From JBBPYC01 sp965218765 (lineage in GTDB: Bacteria > Pseudomonadota > Gammaproteobacteria > Burkholderiales > Burkholderiaceae_C), in assembly GCA_965218765.1 (NCBI GenBank), contig CBDCLU010000006.1:423295-487294 (forward strand): DNA of 64,000 nucleotides, in the 5' to 3' direction. Under the pieces are notes generated by a model. It made no database searches. It was given only the letters and a program-made list of their open reading frames with translations, and was not told the origin of the DNA. Made by a program: the position numbers and the translations under genes. Each line of letters starts with the position of its first letter. Position 1 is the first letter of the stretch. This document shows positions 8,711-18,326 of this stretch, piece by piece.

Positions 8711-9993
8711 ACCTGCTTCGATTGCCGTGGCCCGGCCGTGCGCGTGGGCCGGACGAAGGCGACCAGACAAGCGGACGGCGCGCGCGCGCGGTGCCAGACG
8801 ACTTGCCGGTGCGGGTCGGCAATGTGGACTTCGGCCGCACTACGGCGTTGCCGGTGCGCGTGCTCGGCTTCGATCAGACGTTGTTGTGGGTCACGGTGGC
8901 GCTGGTTGCCTGGGGCCTCGTGATGGTCTATTCGGCCACCATCGCGATGCCGGACAACCCACGTTTCGCCAGTTTCGAGCCGACCCGCTTTTTGCTGCGC
9001 CATCTGCTGTCGCTGGTGCTGGCGTTCGTCGGCGCGCTGCTCGCATTCCAAATCCGGCTCGACACCTGGGCAAAGATTGCGCGGCCGTTGTTCATTGCCT
9101 GCCTGGTGCTGCTCGCGCTGGTGCTGCTGCCGCAGATCGGCCGCGGTGTAAACGGTGCGCGCCGCTGGATCGCATTGGGCGCGATGAACTTTCAGCCGTC
9201 TGAATTCGCCAAGTTCGCCGTCGTGCTGTATGCGGCCGACTACATGGTGCGCAAGCTCCACGTGAAGGAGCGGTTCTTTCGCGCGGTGCTGCCGATGGCC
9301 GCTGCAGTCGGCGTGATCGGCGTGCTGCTGCTGGCCGAGCCGGACATGGGCGCGTTCATGGTGATCGCCGTGATCGCGATGAGCATCCTGTTTCTGGGCG
9401 GCGTGAATGCACGCATGTTTCTGGTCGTTGCCGTGGTGATCCTGGTGGCGTTCGGGCTCATGATCGCGTTTTCCGAATGGCGCCGGCAACGCATCTTTGC
9501 CTACCTCGATCCATTCGCGGAAGCGCACATGCTCGGCAAGGGCTACCAGTTGTCGCATGCGCTGATCGCGATCGGGCGCGGCGAGATCTTCGGCGTTGGC
9601 CTGGGTGGCAGCGTGGAGAAACTGCATTGGCTGCCGGAAGCGCACACCGATTTCCTGCTGGCGGTGCTGGGCGAGGAGTTCGGCCTGACCGGCCTGCTGG
9701 TGGTGATCGGCATGTTCCTCTGGATGACGCGCCGCATCATGAAAATCGGTCGTCAAGCGATCTTGCTGGACCGCATCTTCGCCGGCATGGTGGGCCAGGG
9801 CATCGGTATCTGGATCGGCTTCCAGGCGTTCATCAACATGGGCGTGAACCTGGGCGCGCTGCCGACCAAGGGCCTGACGCTCCCGTTGATGAGCTATGGC
9901 GGGTCGGCGATTCTGATGAACTTGGTCGCGATCGCGGTGGTGCTGCGCATCGACGTGGAAAACCGCGCGCTGATGCACGGGGGACGGCCATGA
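8707..9993 (+). CDS. ftsW: SEDS-family septal peptidoglycan polymerase FtsW
   Basis: Membrane glycosyltransferase that polymerises lipid II at the septum together with FtsI. The 428-residue product has a hydrophilic N-terminal extension of about 55 residues, then about ten transmembrane segments. Conserved SEDS stretches are visible: GVNGARRWI, QPSEFAKFA, LAEPDMGAFMV, EAHTDFLLAVLGEEFG and GLTLPLMSYGGSA near the C-terminus. It sits between murD and murG with 4-base overlaps on both sides. Confidence 0.96.
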   Translation: MNLLRLPWPGRARGPDEGDQTSGRRARAVPDDLPVRVGNVDFGRTTALPVRVLGFDQTLLWVTVALVAWGLVMVYSATIAMPDNPRFASFEPTRFLLRHLLSLVLAFVGALLAFQIRLDTWAKIARPLFIACLVLLALVLLPQIGRGVNGARRWIALGAMNFQPSEFAKFAVVLYAADYMVRKLHVKERFFRAVLPMAAAVGVIGVLLLAEPDMGAFMVIAVIAMSILFLGGVNARMFLVVAVVILVAFGLMIAFSEWRRQRIFAYLDPFAEAHMLGKGYQLSHALIAIGRGEIFGVGLGGSVEKLHWLPEAHTDFLLAVLGEEFGLTGLLVVIGMFLWMTRRIMKIGRQAILLDRIFAGMVGQGIGIWIGFQAFINMGVNLGALPTKGLTLPLMSYGGSAILMNLVAIAVVLRIDVENRALMHGGRP

Positions 9994-11069
9994 CCGCGCG
10001 CTGCGCACTGATCATGGCCGGTGGCACCGGCGGCCATATTTTTCCTGGGCTCGCGATTGCCGAAGCGCTGCGCAGTCGCGGCTGGAGGGTGCATTGGCTC
10101 GGGACCAGCGGCAGCGTGGAGCGACCCAGCATGGAAAGCCGACTCGTGCCGCAACGCGGTTTCGCGTTCGAGTCGATCGCGTTTTCGGGTGTGCGCGGAA
10201 AAGGCCTGTTCGCGTTCGCGCGGTTGCCGGGCCGCTTGAGCCGGGCGTTCCTGCAAAGCATCGCGGTGCTGCGCCGGGTCCGACCTGACGTGGTGGTGGG
10301 ACTGGGCGGGTACGTCGCGTTTCCGGCCGGCATGATGAGCAGGGTGGTGAAGGCGCCGCTGATCGTGCACGAACAGAACTCGGTCGCCGGTAGCGCAAAC
10401 CGGCTGCTTGCAAGCGTGGCGGCCCGTGTCTTCACGGCGTTTCCGAATGTGCTCAAAGAAGCCGAGTGGGTCGGCAATCCGTTGCGCGTGGAATTCCTGC
10501 GCCAGCCGCCGCCTCCGCAGCGCTTTGAAGGCCGCAACGGGCCGCTGTCGCTGCTCGTCGTCGGCGGCAGCCTCGGCGCGCGCGTGTTGAACGACGTGGT
10601 GCCGCAGGCGCTGGCGTTGCTGCCACCCGAGCGGCGGCCGCTCGTCACCCACCAGAGTGGTGAAGCGCAGATCGGCGCATTGCGTGCCAGCTACGCCGGT
10701 GCCGGTGTGTCGGCCACGCTGGTCCCGTTCATCGACGACACGGCGCAGGCGTTTGCCGATGCAGACCTGGTGCTGTGCCGCGCCGGTGCCAGCACGGTGG
10801 CCGAGCTCGCCGCGATCGGTGCCGCCGCGATCTTCGTGCCGTTTCCAGCCGCGGTCGACGATCACCAAAGCGGCAACGCACGCTTCCTGGTCGATGCGGG
10901 CGGCGGCTGGCTGTTGCCGCAGCCTGCGCTGACGCCGCAGGCGCTCGCCGACATGCTGGCACGCCTCGATCGGCCGCAATTGCTCGAACGTGCGAGCGCT
11001 GCACACGCGCTGGCCAAGCCGGGCGCGACCGAAGCGGTGTTGGCAGCTTGTGAGGAGCTTGCTGCATGA
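9990..11069 (+). CDS. murG: UDP-GlcNAc:undecaprenyl-PP-MurNAc-pentapeptide GlcNAc transferase
   Basis: Peripheral inner-membrane GT-B glycosyltransferase converting lipid I to lipid II. The 359-residue product starts at ATG 9990, overlapping the ftsW stop, immediately before the glycine-rich loop GGTGGHIFPGLAIA typical of MurG; the frame is open further upstream, but that part lies inside ftsW and has no homology. VVVGLGGYVAFPAG, HEQNSVAGSANR, VVGGSLGARVLND and the donor-site segment RAGASTVAELAAIG are seen. The stop overlaps murC by 4 bases. Confidence 0.96.
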   Translation: MTARCALIMAGGTGGHIFPGLAIAEALRSRGWRVHWLGTSGSVERPSMESRLVPQRGFAFESIAFSGVRGKGLFAFARLPGRLSRAFLQSIAVLRRVRPDVVVGLGGYVAFPAGMMSRVVKAPLIVHEQNSVAGSANRLLASVAARVFTAFPNVLKEAEWVGNPLRVEFLRQPPPPQRFEGRNGPLSLLVVGGSLGARVLNDVVPQALALLPPERRPLVTHQSGEAQIGALRASYAGAGVSATLVPFIDDTAQAFADADLVLCRAGASTVAELAAIGAAAIFVPFPAAVDDHQSGNARFLVDAGGGWLLPQPALTPQALADMLARLDRPQLLERASAAHALAKPGATEAVLAACEELAA

Positions 11070-12508
11070 GGCATGCGATCCACCAGATTCATTTCGTCGG
11101 CATCGGCGGCGCCGGCATGAGCGGCATTGCCGAAGTGCTGTTGAACCAGGGGTACCGCGTGACCGGCTCGGACCTGGCCGATGGCGCGGTGCTTCGACGG
11201 CTGCGCGCGCTTGGCGTGAGCGTGTTCGTCGGACATGACGCGGTGCATGTGGCAGGCGCAGACGCGGTCGTCACATCGACTGCGGTGCAGCCGGACAACC
11301 CGGAAGTGCTGGCCGCGCGTGCCAAGCGCATCCCGGTGGTGCCGCGCGCGATGATGCTGGCCGAACTGATGCGCCTGAAGCGCGGCATCGCGATCGCCGG
11401 CACGCACGGCAAGACCACCACCACGAGCCTGGTCGCCAGTGTGTTGGCCGAAGCCGGGCTGGATCCGACCTTCGTGATCGGCGGGCGTCTGAACAGCGCC
11501 GGCGTGAACGCGAAGCTCGGCAGCGGTGACTACATCGTGGTCGAGGCCGATGAATCCGACGCCTCGTTTCTGAACCTGCTGCCGGTGATGGCCGTGGTCA
11601 CCAACATCGATGCCGACCACATGGAGACCTACGGGCATGATTTCGCCCGGCTGCAGTGCGCGTTCGTCGACTTCCTGCACCGGATGCCGTTCTATGGCAC
11701 GGCCGTGCTCTGCGTGGACAGCCCGGCGGTGCGCGCGATCCTGCCCGAGGTGACATGTCCGGTCACGCGCTACGGGTTCGCAGAAGATGCCGAAGTGCGC
11801 GCCGTCGATGTGCGCGCGGTCGGCAACCAGATGCATTTCACGGTGCAGCGACGCAACGGCGTTGCGCTGCCGGATCTGCCGGTCGTGCTGAACCTGGCTG
11901 GCGAGCACAACGTGTTGAACGCCTTGTCGGCGATCGCCATCGCGGTCGAACTTGCCTTGCCTGACAGCGCGGTACAGCGGGCGCTGGCTGAATTCAAGGG
12001 CGTTGGGCGGCGCTTTCAGCAGTACGGCGAGTTGGCGATCGACCCTGCGAGGGGCGGCGGGCTCTTCACGCTGATCGACGACTACGGACACCACCCGGTC
12101 GAAATGGCCGCCACCCTGGCTGCTGCGCGCGGCGCCTATCCGGGCCGGCGCCTGGTGCTTGCGTTCCAACCGCACCGCTACACCCGCACCCGTGACTGTT
12201 TCGACGATTTCGTGAAAGTCATCGGCGAGGCCGATGCGGTGCTGCTGTGCGAGGTTTACCCAGCCGGCGAAGCACCGATCGTTGCGGCCGATGCGCGCTC
12301 CCTGGCGCGCGCCTTGCGCGTTGCCGGCCGGATCGAGCCAGTCTTCGTGGACGACGTCCAGGCGCTGGCGCAGAGCGTGCTGGACAACGTGCGGGATGGC
12401 GACGTGGTGATCTGCATGGGCGCCGGCTCGATTGGCTCGGTGCCGGCACAGATCAGCGAGATGCTACAAGTTGATGAGCAAACTTTGCTGGAGGCGCAAG
12501 CGTCATGA
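11066..12508 (+). CDS. murC: UDP-MurNAc:L-alanine ligase
   Basis: First amino acid ligase of the pathway, joining L-alanine to UDP-MurNAc. N-terminal dinucleotide-fold motif HFVGIGGAGMSGIAEVL, ATP loop GTHGKTTTTS near residue 112, EADESDASFL, NIDADHMETYG, and in the C-terminal domain DDYGHHPVE followed by FQPHRYTRT: all MurC signatures. The 480-residue length is normal. The start overlaps murG by 4 bases and the stop overlaps ddl by 4 bases. Confidence 0.97.
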   Translation: MRHAIHQIHFVGIGGAGMSGIAEVLLNQGYRVTGSDLADGAVLRRLRALGVSVFVGHDAVHVAGADAVVTSTAVQPDNPEVLAARAKRIPVVPRAMMLAELMRLKRGIAIAGTHGKTTTTSLVASVLAEAGLDPTFVIGGRLNSAGVNAKLGSGDYIVVEADESDASFLNLLPVMAVVTNIDADHMETYGHDFARLQCAFVDFLHRMPFYGTAVLCVDSPAVRAILPEVTCPVTRYGFAEDAEVRAVDVRAVGNQMHFTVQRRNGVALPDLPVVLNLAGEHNVLNALSAIAIAVELALPDSAVQRALAEFKGVGRRFQQYGELAIDPARGGGLFTLIDDYGHHPVEMAATLAAARGAYPGRRLVLAFQPHRYTRTRDCFDDFVKVIGEADAVLLCEVYPAGEAPIVAADARSLARALRVAGRIEPVFVDDVQALAQSVLDNVRDGDVVICMGAGSIGSVPAQISEMLQVDEQTLLEAQAS

Positions 12509-13521
12509 GCGCCCAGGGCTCGCAATCCGAAGCGGCAGCATCGATCGGCCGCGTGGCGGTGCTGATGGGCGGCGCCTCGGCCGAGCGCGAGGTGTCGTTG
12601 ATGTCCGGCCGCGGCGTGCTGGAAGCGCTGCGTTCGCGCGGCATCGACGCGCACCCGTTCGATCCGGCCGAGCGCGCATTGACGGCCTTGCGCACCGACG
12701 GCTTTAAGCGCTGCTTCATCGCGTTGCATGGCCGGCACGGCGAAGACGGCACGGTGCAGGGGCTGCTTGAACTGCTTGGCATTCCCTACTCCGGCTCCGG
12801 CGTGCAGGCATCCAGCATCGCGATCGACAAGGTGATGACGAAACGCATCTGGCAGGCTGAAGGACTGCCCACGCCGCGCTACGTGCGACTCGCGTGCGAC
12901 AGCCAAGGCCACGAGCAGCTTCGCGGGGTGCCCGATCTGCTTGCATTGCCACTCATCGTGAAGCCGCCGCGTGAAGGATCGTCGATCGGCGTCACGAAGG
13001 TCGAGCGCCACGCGCAGATGCATGAGGCCGTGCAACTGGCCGCGCGCTACGACGCCGACGTGCTGTGCGAGGAGTTCATCGATGGCGAGGAAGTGACCTG
13101 CGCGGTGCTCGGCGAAGGCTTGAGCGCCGAAGCGTTGCCGGTGGTGCGCATCGCCGCGCCGGGCGGCGCTTACGACTACCAGAACAAATACTTCACCGAC
13201 GACGTGCAGTACCACTGCCCGAGCGGCCTGCCCGATGAGGAAGAGCAGGCGATCCGTCAGCTGTCGTTGTCGGCTTACCGCGCACTCGGCTGTCGCGGCT
13301 GGGGCCGCATCGACCTGATGATCCGCGCAAGCGACCGCAAACCGTTCCTGCTCGAAATCAATACCTCCCCAGGCATGACCACGCATTCGCTGGTGCCGAT
13401 GTCGGCACGTGCCGCGGGCATCGGCTATCCCGAGTTGTGTGAACGCGTGCTGGCTGCGGCCACTCTCGATGCACGGCCCGCACTCACGCAGGCAGCGTCT
13501 TTGGCAAAGGCTTCGGCATGA
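12505..13521 (+). CDS. ddl: D-alanine:D-alanine ligase
   Basis: ATP-grasp enzyme making the D-Ala-D-Ala dipeptide used by MurF. The 338-residue product shows VAVLMGGASAEREVSLMSG, the HGRHGEDGTVQG segment, KPPREGSSIGV, and the metal-binding EINTSPGMTTHS at the end of the ATP-grasp domain. Its place between murC and ftsQ makes it the DdlB-type copy of the dcw cluster. It overlaps both neighbours by 4 bases. Confidence 0.97.
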   Translation: MSAQGSQSEAAASIGRVAVLMGGASAEREVSLMSGRGVLEALRSRGIDAHPFDPAERALTALRTDGFKRCFIALHGRHGEDGTVQGLLELLGIPYSGSGVQASSIAIDKVMTKRIWQAEGLPTPRYVRLACDSQGHEQLRGVPDLLALPLIVKPPREGSSIGVTKVERHAQMHEAVQLAARYDADVLCEEFIDGEEVTCAVLGEGLSAEALPVVRIAAPGGAYDYQNKYFTDDVQYHCPSGLPDEEEQAIRQLSLSAYRALGCRGWGRIDLMIRASDRKPFLLEINTSPGMTTHSLVPMSARAAGIGYPELCERVLAAATLDARPALTQAASLAKASA

Positions 13522-14333
13522 GCGATTCATTGCCTGCACCGTTCGACGTCCGCTTGATGAACCTGACTGCGAGCCTGTTGTTTGCGGCCTGCTTTGTGCT
13601 TGCGGTATCGGCCGTGCTCTGGTGGGCGGCCCGCCATTCGGCGTTTTCGATCCGCAGCATCGAAGTCGATGGCGAGATCGTGCATGCCAGCACGGCCAAC
13701 CTGCGCAGCAACGTGGCGCCGAAGCTGGTCGGCAATTTCTTCACGGTGGATCTGCCCGCGACGCAGGCGGCGTTCGAGTCGGTGCCGTGGGTGCGGCGCG
13801 CGGTCGTGTCGCGTGAGTTTCCGGATCGGCTGCGGGTCTCGCTGCGCGAGGAACACGCGGTCGCGCTGTGGGGCAATCCGGCCGGCTCGCAGATGCTCAA
13901 TGAACTGGGCGAGGTGTTCGAAGCCAACGTCGGCGAAGTCGAGCAGGAGGACTTGCCGCGGCTGATCGGCCCGGCCACGCAATCGGCGCATTTGCTGGAC
14001 ATGTTTCGCGCGCTCGAACCGGTGCTGGAGCCGCTTGACCAGACCATCGAACAACTGGAGCTGACCACGCGTGGCGACTGGCGCGTACAGCTTGATTCGG
14101 AGGCCCGTATCGAGTTGGGCGCCGGCACGATCGCCGACGTGCTGGACCGCACGGACCGGTTCGTGCACACGATTGTGAACGTGACGAAACAGCAGGGGCG
14201 CGATGCGGATGCGATCGAATCGGCCGACCTGCGTTATACGGACGGTTATGCACTGCGGCTGCGCGGCGTGACCACCGGCGTGGAGCCGGGCAAGACGGCG
14301 AATCGAAAAAACAACAACAAGAAAAAGCGTTGA
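13518..14333 (+). CDS. ftsQ: cell division protein FtsQ
   Basis: Bitopic divisome protein forming the FtsQLB complex. A cytoplasmic N-terminus of about 15 residues is followed by one membrane segment (about 16-35, LLFAACFVLAVSAVLWW), then a POTRA domain beginning FSIRSIEVDGEIVH, and the FtsQ domain with VPWVRRAVVSREFPDRLRV. The 271-residue protein ends in a very basic Lys/Asn-rich tail (RKNNNKKKR). The gap to ftsA is 72 bases. Confidence 0.93.
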   Translation: MSDSLPAPFDVRLMNLTASLLFAACFVLAVSAVLWWAARHSAFSIRSIEVDGEIVHASTANLRSNVAPKLVGNFFTVDLPATQAAFESVPWVRRAVVSREFPDRLRVSLREEHAVALWGNPAGSQMLNELGEVFEANVGEVEQEDLPRLIGPATQSAHLLDMFRALEPVLEPLDQTIEQLELTTRGDWRVQLDSEARIELGAGTIADVLDRTDRFVHTIVNVTKQQGRDADAIESADLRYTDGYALRLRGVTTGVEPGKTANRKNNNKKKR

Positions 14334-14405
14334 ACGACAAGCGGGCTTGCCACTATTAAAACGACGAACATGGCCGCCCAGCGACGCAATCAACTGAGTT
14401 GAAAC

Positions 14406-15635
14406 ATGGCAAGAGATTACAAGGACTTGATCGTTGGCCTCGACATCGGGACAGCCAAGGTGATGGTCGTGGTCGCCGAAGTGCAAGGCAACGGGGAGCT
14501 GAAGCTTGCCGGGCTCGGCATCGCGCCAAGCAACGGGTTGAAGCGTGGTGTGGTGGTCAACATCGAAGCCACGGTGCAGAGCATCCAGCAGGCATTGAAG
14601 GAAGCCGAACTGATGGCCGATTGCCGCATCGCGCGCGTGTCCACCGGCATCACCGGCAGCCACATCCGCGGCATCAACTCAACCGGCATGGTGGCAGTGA
14701 AGGATCGCGAAGTCAGCCAGGCCGACGTGGCCCGTGTGGTGGAGACCGCCCGCACCATCAACATCTCGACCGACCAGCGCTTGCTGCTGGTGGAGCCGCA
14801 GGAATTTGTGATTGACGGCCAGGACGTGCGCGAGCCGATCGGCATGAGTGGCATCCGCCTGGAAGCCAAAGTGCACATCGTGACCGGTGCCCAGAGCGCG
14901 GCCGAAAACATCATCAAGTGCGTGCGCCGCTGCGGACTTGATGTCGATCAGCTGATGCTGAATCCGCTCGCGTCCGCACAGGCGGTGCTGACCGAAGACG
15001 AGCGTGAACTGGGCGTGGCTTGCGTCGACATCGGCGCCGGCACCACCGACGTGGCGATCTTCACGGGCGGCGCGATTCGCCATACCGCCGTGATCCCGAT
15101 CGCAGGCGACCTGATCACGAGCGACATCGCGATGGCGCTGCGCACGCCGACCAAGGATGCCGAAGACATCAAGGTGGAAAGCGGCTGCGCCAAGCAGTTG
15201 CTGGCCTCGCCGGAAGCGCAGGTGGAAGTGCCGGGCCTGGGCGACCGTGGCCCGCGCATGCTGAGCCGTCAGGCGCTGGCCGGCGTGATCGAGCCGCGCA
15301 TGGAGGAGATTTTCACGTTGGTGCAGCAGGTGATCCGCGATTCGGGCTTTGAGGAAGTGCTGTCCTCCGGCATCGTGTTGACCGGCGGCAGCGCGGTGAT
15401 TCCAGGGCTGGTCGAGCTCGGCGAGGACATCTTTCTCAAACCCGTGCGCCGCGGCCTGCCGAAATACTCAAGCGCGCTGTCCGACATGGTCGCGCAGCCC
15501 CGGGCAGCTACGGTAATGGGGCTGATCGCCGAAGCGCGGCTCGGCCGCATGCGCGGCTTCAAGGTATCGCAGAAAAACGGCTCCATGAAGACCGCGATGG
15601 GCCGTATGAAGGAGTGGTTCGTGGGGAACTTCTGA
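14406..15635 (+). CDS. ftsA: cell division protein FtsA
   Basis: Actin-like ATPase that tethers FtsZ filaments to the membrane and recruits late division proteins. The 409-residue product begins DLIVGLDIGTAKV (phosphate 1 motif); DIGAGTTDVAIF is the second phosphate motif and VLTGGSAVIPGL the adenosine motif. The C-terminus ends in a predicted amphipathic membrane-targeting helix (about the last 15 residues, GRMKEWFVGNF). The next gene, ftsZ, starts after a 169-base gap. Confidence 0.97.
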   Translation: MARDYKDLIVGLDIGTAKVMVVVAEVQGNGELKLAGLGIAPSNGLKRGVVVNIEATVQSIQQALKEAELMADCRIARVSTGITGSHIRGINSTGMVAVKDREVSQADVARVVETARTINISTDQRLLLVEPQEFVIDGQDVREPIGMSGIRLEAKVHIVTGAQSAAENIIKCVRRCGLDVDQLMLNPLASAQAVLTEDERELGVACVDIGAGTTDVAIFTGGAIRHTAVIPIAGDLITSDIAMALRTPTKDAEDIKVESGCAKQLLASPEAQVEVPGLGDRGPRMLSRQALAGVIEPRMEEIFTLVQQVIRDSGFEEVLSSGIVLTGGSAVIPGLVELGEDIFLKPVRRGLPKYSSALSDMVAQPRAATVMGLIAEARLGRMRGFKVSQKNGSMKTAMGRMKEWFVGNF

Positions 15636-15757
15636 TGATGTCGCACACCACCGTCTGCCATCCATTCATCCTGTCGCGTTCATGGCCACCCTGGGGCCCC
15701 GGACGCTGCACTGATCCGCCGGTGACCTGGGCGCTTCCAACTGCCCGAGCCACTTTT

Positions 15758-15786
15758 TTGTTCCCCTTTCCAATCAAACCTAAAAC
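15758..15786 (+). promoter_or_regulatory. possible weak promoter ahead of ftsZ
   Basis: In the 169-base ftsA-ftsZ gap, TTGTTC (15758-15763) and TAAAAC (15781-15786) are separated by 17 bases, resembling a sigma-70 promoter. It would place transcription start only about 12 bases before the ftsZ ATG at 15805. Both hexamers are imperfect, so this is inference from spacing alone; additional ftsZ promoters in this gap are common in proteobacteria. Confidence 0.3.
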
Positions 15787-15804
15787 GAAAGAAAGCAACC
15801 AGCC

Positions 15805-17016
15805 ATGAGCATTGAAATGATCGAGACCGAAGAGTTCAACATGGGCACGCAGATCAAGGTGATCGGCGTTGGCGGCGGCGGCGGCAACGCGGTCGAACAC
15901 ATGATCGACTGTGCGGTGCAGGGCGTCGAATTTGTCTGCGCCAATACCGACGCACAGGCTCTGGCGCGCAGTTCTGCGCATCGGACGATTCAATTGGGCA
16001 CCAGCGGGCTGGGCGCCGGCAGCAAGCCTGACAAAGGCCGGGACGCTGCGCACGCGGCCGAAGACGCGATCCGCACCGCGATCAGCGGTGCCCACATGCT
16101 GTTCATCACGGCCGGCATGGGTGGCGGCACCGGCACCGGCGCAGCGCCGGTGATCGCGCGCGTGGCCAAGGAGATGGGCATCCTGACCGTCGGCGTGGTG
16201 ACGAAGCCGTTCGACTGGGAAGGCGGCCGGCGCATGACGAACGCGGAAGTCGGCCTGCAGGAACTTGAAGCGAACGTCGATTCGCTGATCGTGGTGCTGA
16301 ACGAGAAGCTGCTCGACGTGCTGGGCGACGAGATCACGCAGGACCAGGCTTTTGCGGAAGCCAACGACGTGCTGAAGAACGCGGTCGGCGGCATCGCCGA
16401 GATCATCAACGTGCCGGGCCACGTGAACGTCGACTTCGAGGACGTGCGCACCGTGATGGGTGAGCCGGGCAAAGCCATGATGGGCACCGCCGCAGCGGAA
16501 GGTCCGGATCGCGCCCGCATCGCGGCCGAGCAGGCGGTGGCCTGCCCGCTGCTGGAAGGCATCAACCTGTCCGGCGCCAAGGGCGTGCTGGTGCTGATCA
16601 CGGCAGCGAAAGGCTCGCTCAAGCTGGCCGAATCGCGGCTGGCGATGAACACGATCCGCGATTACGCATCGCCTGAAGCGCACGTGATCTATGGCACCGC
16701 TTATGACGAAAGCCTGGGCGAGCAAATTCGCGTCACGGTGATCGCCACGGGTCTGTCGCGCAGTGCCGGACGCCGCACGGCACCGCCGTTGCAGGTGATC
16801 CGCACCGGCACCGATGGCGGCGCGCCGTTCTCCATGTCGAATGTGATCGCAGCGGCCGGCGTGGCCAACAACAGCAATCAGCCCGACTACACAGGCCTGC
16901 AGCCTCCCACCGTCTGGCGCAGCGGCCGCAGCGCGTCAGCGAAGGTCGATGCGTTGTCGGCCGGGGGCATGGACGACTTCGAAATTCCGGCGTTTCTGCG
17001 CAAGCAGGCTGATTGA
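15805..17016 (+). CDS. ftsZ: cell division GTPase FtsZ
   Basis: Tubulin-like GTPase that polymerises into the Z ring. The 403-residue product begins MSIEMIETEEFNMGTQIKV, then IGVGGGGGNAVEHMI; the tubulin signature GGGTGTGAAPVIA and NADF-like switch NVDFEDVRTVM are intact. A short linker leads to the conserved C-terminal peptide DDFEIPAFLRKQAD, the docking site for FtsA and ZipA. It is the last gene of the dcw block, and a 271-base gap follows. Confidence 0.98.
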   Translation: MSIEMIETEEFNMGTQIKVIGVGGGGGNAVEHMIDCAVQGVEFVCANTDAQALARSSAHRTIQLGTSGLGAGSKPDKGRDAAHAAEDAIRTAISGAHMLFITAGMGGGTGTGAAPVIARVAKEMGILTVGVVTKPFDWEGGRRMTNAEVGLQELEANVDSLIVVLNEKLLDVLGDEITQDQAFAEANDVLKNAVGGIAEIINVPGHVNVDFEDVRTVMGEPGKAMMGTAAAEGPDRARIAAEQAVACPLLEGINLSGAKGVLVLITAAKGSLKLAESRLAMNTIRDYASPEAHVIYGTAYDESLGEQIRVTVIATGLSRSAGRRTAPPLQVIRTGTDGGAPFSMSNVIAAAGVANNSNQPDYTGLQPPTVWRSGRSASAKVDALSAGGMDDFEIPAFLRKQAD

Positions 17017-17287
17017 GGACCACTGGCGTTTGAAGCCCCCGCTTCCTGGCATCTGGCTCTTGCCTGCTGCCATCCCGGAAGTGGGTGGGGCATGCGCGCT
17101 CTGACGGAGCCTGCGCCCATGTGGCCGTTGGGTTGATGGTGCACTGGTTTGTCAGGGCAAGCAACGATGTCGGCGCGATTGACCTACGGGGAGCGCTTGT
17201 CCGTCCTGTTGGGTGCACAGCGCATGCTTTTGCGTAATTGAGCACTGTGCTGTCCGACAGATGTCACAAATGTAAAATTGGCGTGAC

Positions 17288-18211
17288 GTGATACAACAAA
17301 GAACCCTCAAGTCAGTCAGCAAGGCGGTCGGCGTGGGCCTGCACAGTGGGCGGCGCGTCGAGTTGACATTGCGTCCCGCGCAGCCTGACACCGGCATCGT
17401 GTTCCGGCGTGTCGACCTGGTCCAGCCAGTCGACATTCCAGTCTCGGCACGGTCCGTCACCGATACCCGACTGGCGTCCACGATTTCGGCAGGCGATGCA
17501 ACCGTGCATACGGTCGAGCACCTGATGTCGGCATGTGCTGGGCTCGGCATCGACAATCTCTACATCGACATCAATGCGGAAGAGGTGCCGATCCTCGATG
17601 GATCGGCTGCATCCTTCGTGTTCCTGCTGCAAAGCGCCGGCATCGAGTTGCAGCGTACGCCCAGGCGTTTCATTCGGCTGCTGCAGCCGGTCGAGGTGCG
17701 CGAGGGCAGCGGCACGGACGCCAAATGGGCGCGATTGGTGCCCTGGCATGGATTCAAGCTCGGCTTTGAGATCGACTTCCGCCATCCGGCAGTCGATTCG
17801 ACCGGCCAGCGCGTCGAGTTTGACTTTTCGTCCGGCTCTTACGTGCGCGACATCGCACGGGCCCGGACGTTCGGCTTCACACGCGATGTGGAGGCCATGC
17901 GCGCCAACGGGCTGGTGCTTGGCGGCGGCTTGGACAACGCGATCGTGATGGATGACTATAAAGTGCTCAACAGCGACGGCCTGCGCTACGAGGACGAGTT
18001 CGTCAAGCACAAGATTCTGGATGCGATCGGGGATCTGTACCTGCTGGGCAAGCCATTGCTGGCCGCTTACAGCGCGTTTCGATCCGGTCATGCGCTGAAC
18101 AATCGTCTGTTGCGCGCGCTGCTTGACCAGCCTGCCAGCTACGACATCGTCAGCTTTGACAAAGCCATCCAGGCACCTGCCGGGTTTGCGAAACCGGCGC
18201 TGGCTTGGTGA
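17288..18211 (+). CDS. lpxC: UDP-3-O-acyl-N-acetylglucosamine deacetylase
   Basis: Zinc-dependent deacetylase, the committed step of lipid A synthesis. The zinc ligand in TVEHLMSACAGLGIDN and those in KHKILDAIGD (His and Asp) are present, with the catalytic-loop His in SGHALNN. GTG 17288 (IQQRTLK) matches the N-terminus of known LpxC proteins, and an in-frame stop lies 15 bases upstream, so no other start is available. No Shine-Dalgarno is visible; TAAAAT at 17273-17278 could be a -10 element, which would make the mRNA nearly leaderless. The 307-residue length is normal. Confidence 0.96.
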   Translation: MIQQRTLKSVSKAVGVGLHSGRRVELTLRPAQPDTGIVFRRVDLVQPVDIPVSARSVTDTRLASTISAGDATVHTVEHLMSACAGLGIDNLYIDINAEEVPILDGSAASFVFLLQSAGIELQRTPRRFIRLLQPVEVREGSGTDAKWARLVPWHGFKLGFEIDFRHPAVDSTGQRVEFDFSSGSYVRDIARARTFGFTRDVEAMRANGLVLGGGLDNAIVMDDYKVLNSDGLRYEDEFVKHKILDAIGDLYLLGKPLLAAYSAFRSGHALNNRLLRALLDQPASYDIVSFDKAIQAPAGFAKPALAW

Positions 18212-18326
18212 AGCGCTGGTACGGCAGGGGTGTGTGCAGTCTCTTCTGCATCACGTCGATGTCGACTCCACCGCTTACGCCTGATATTGGCTGGCGCGGC
18301 ACACAGCCACTGAACGAAGTGTTCTC

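Noticed and set aside
17035..17091. Possible terminator or attenuator hairpin after ftsZ (GCCCCCGCTTCC with GGAAGTGGGTGGGGC)
   Set aside because: The stem is interrupted, competes with another pairing and has no T-run, so it was not listed.
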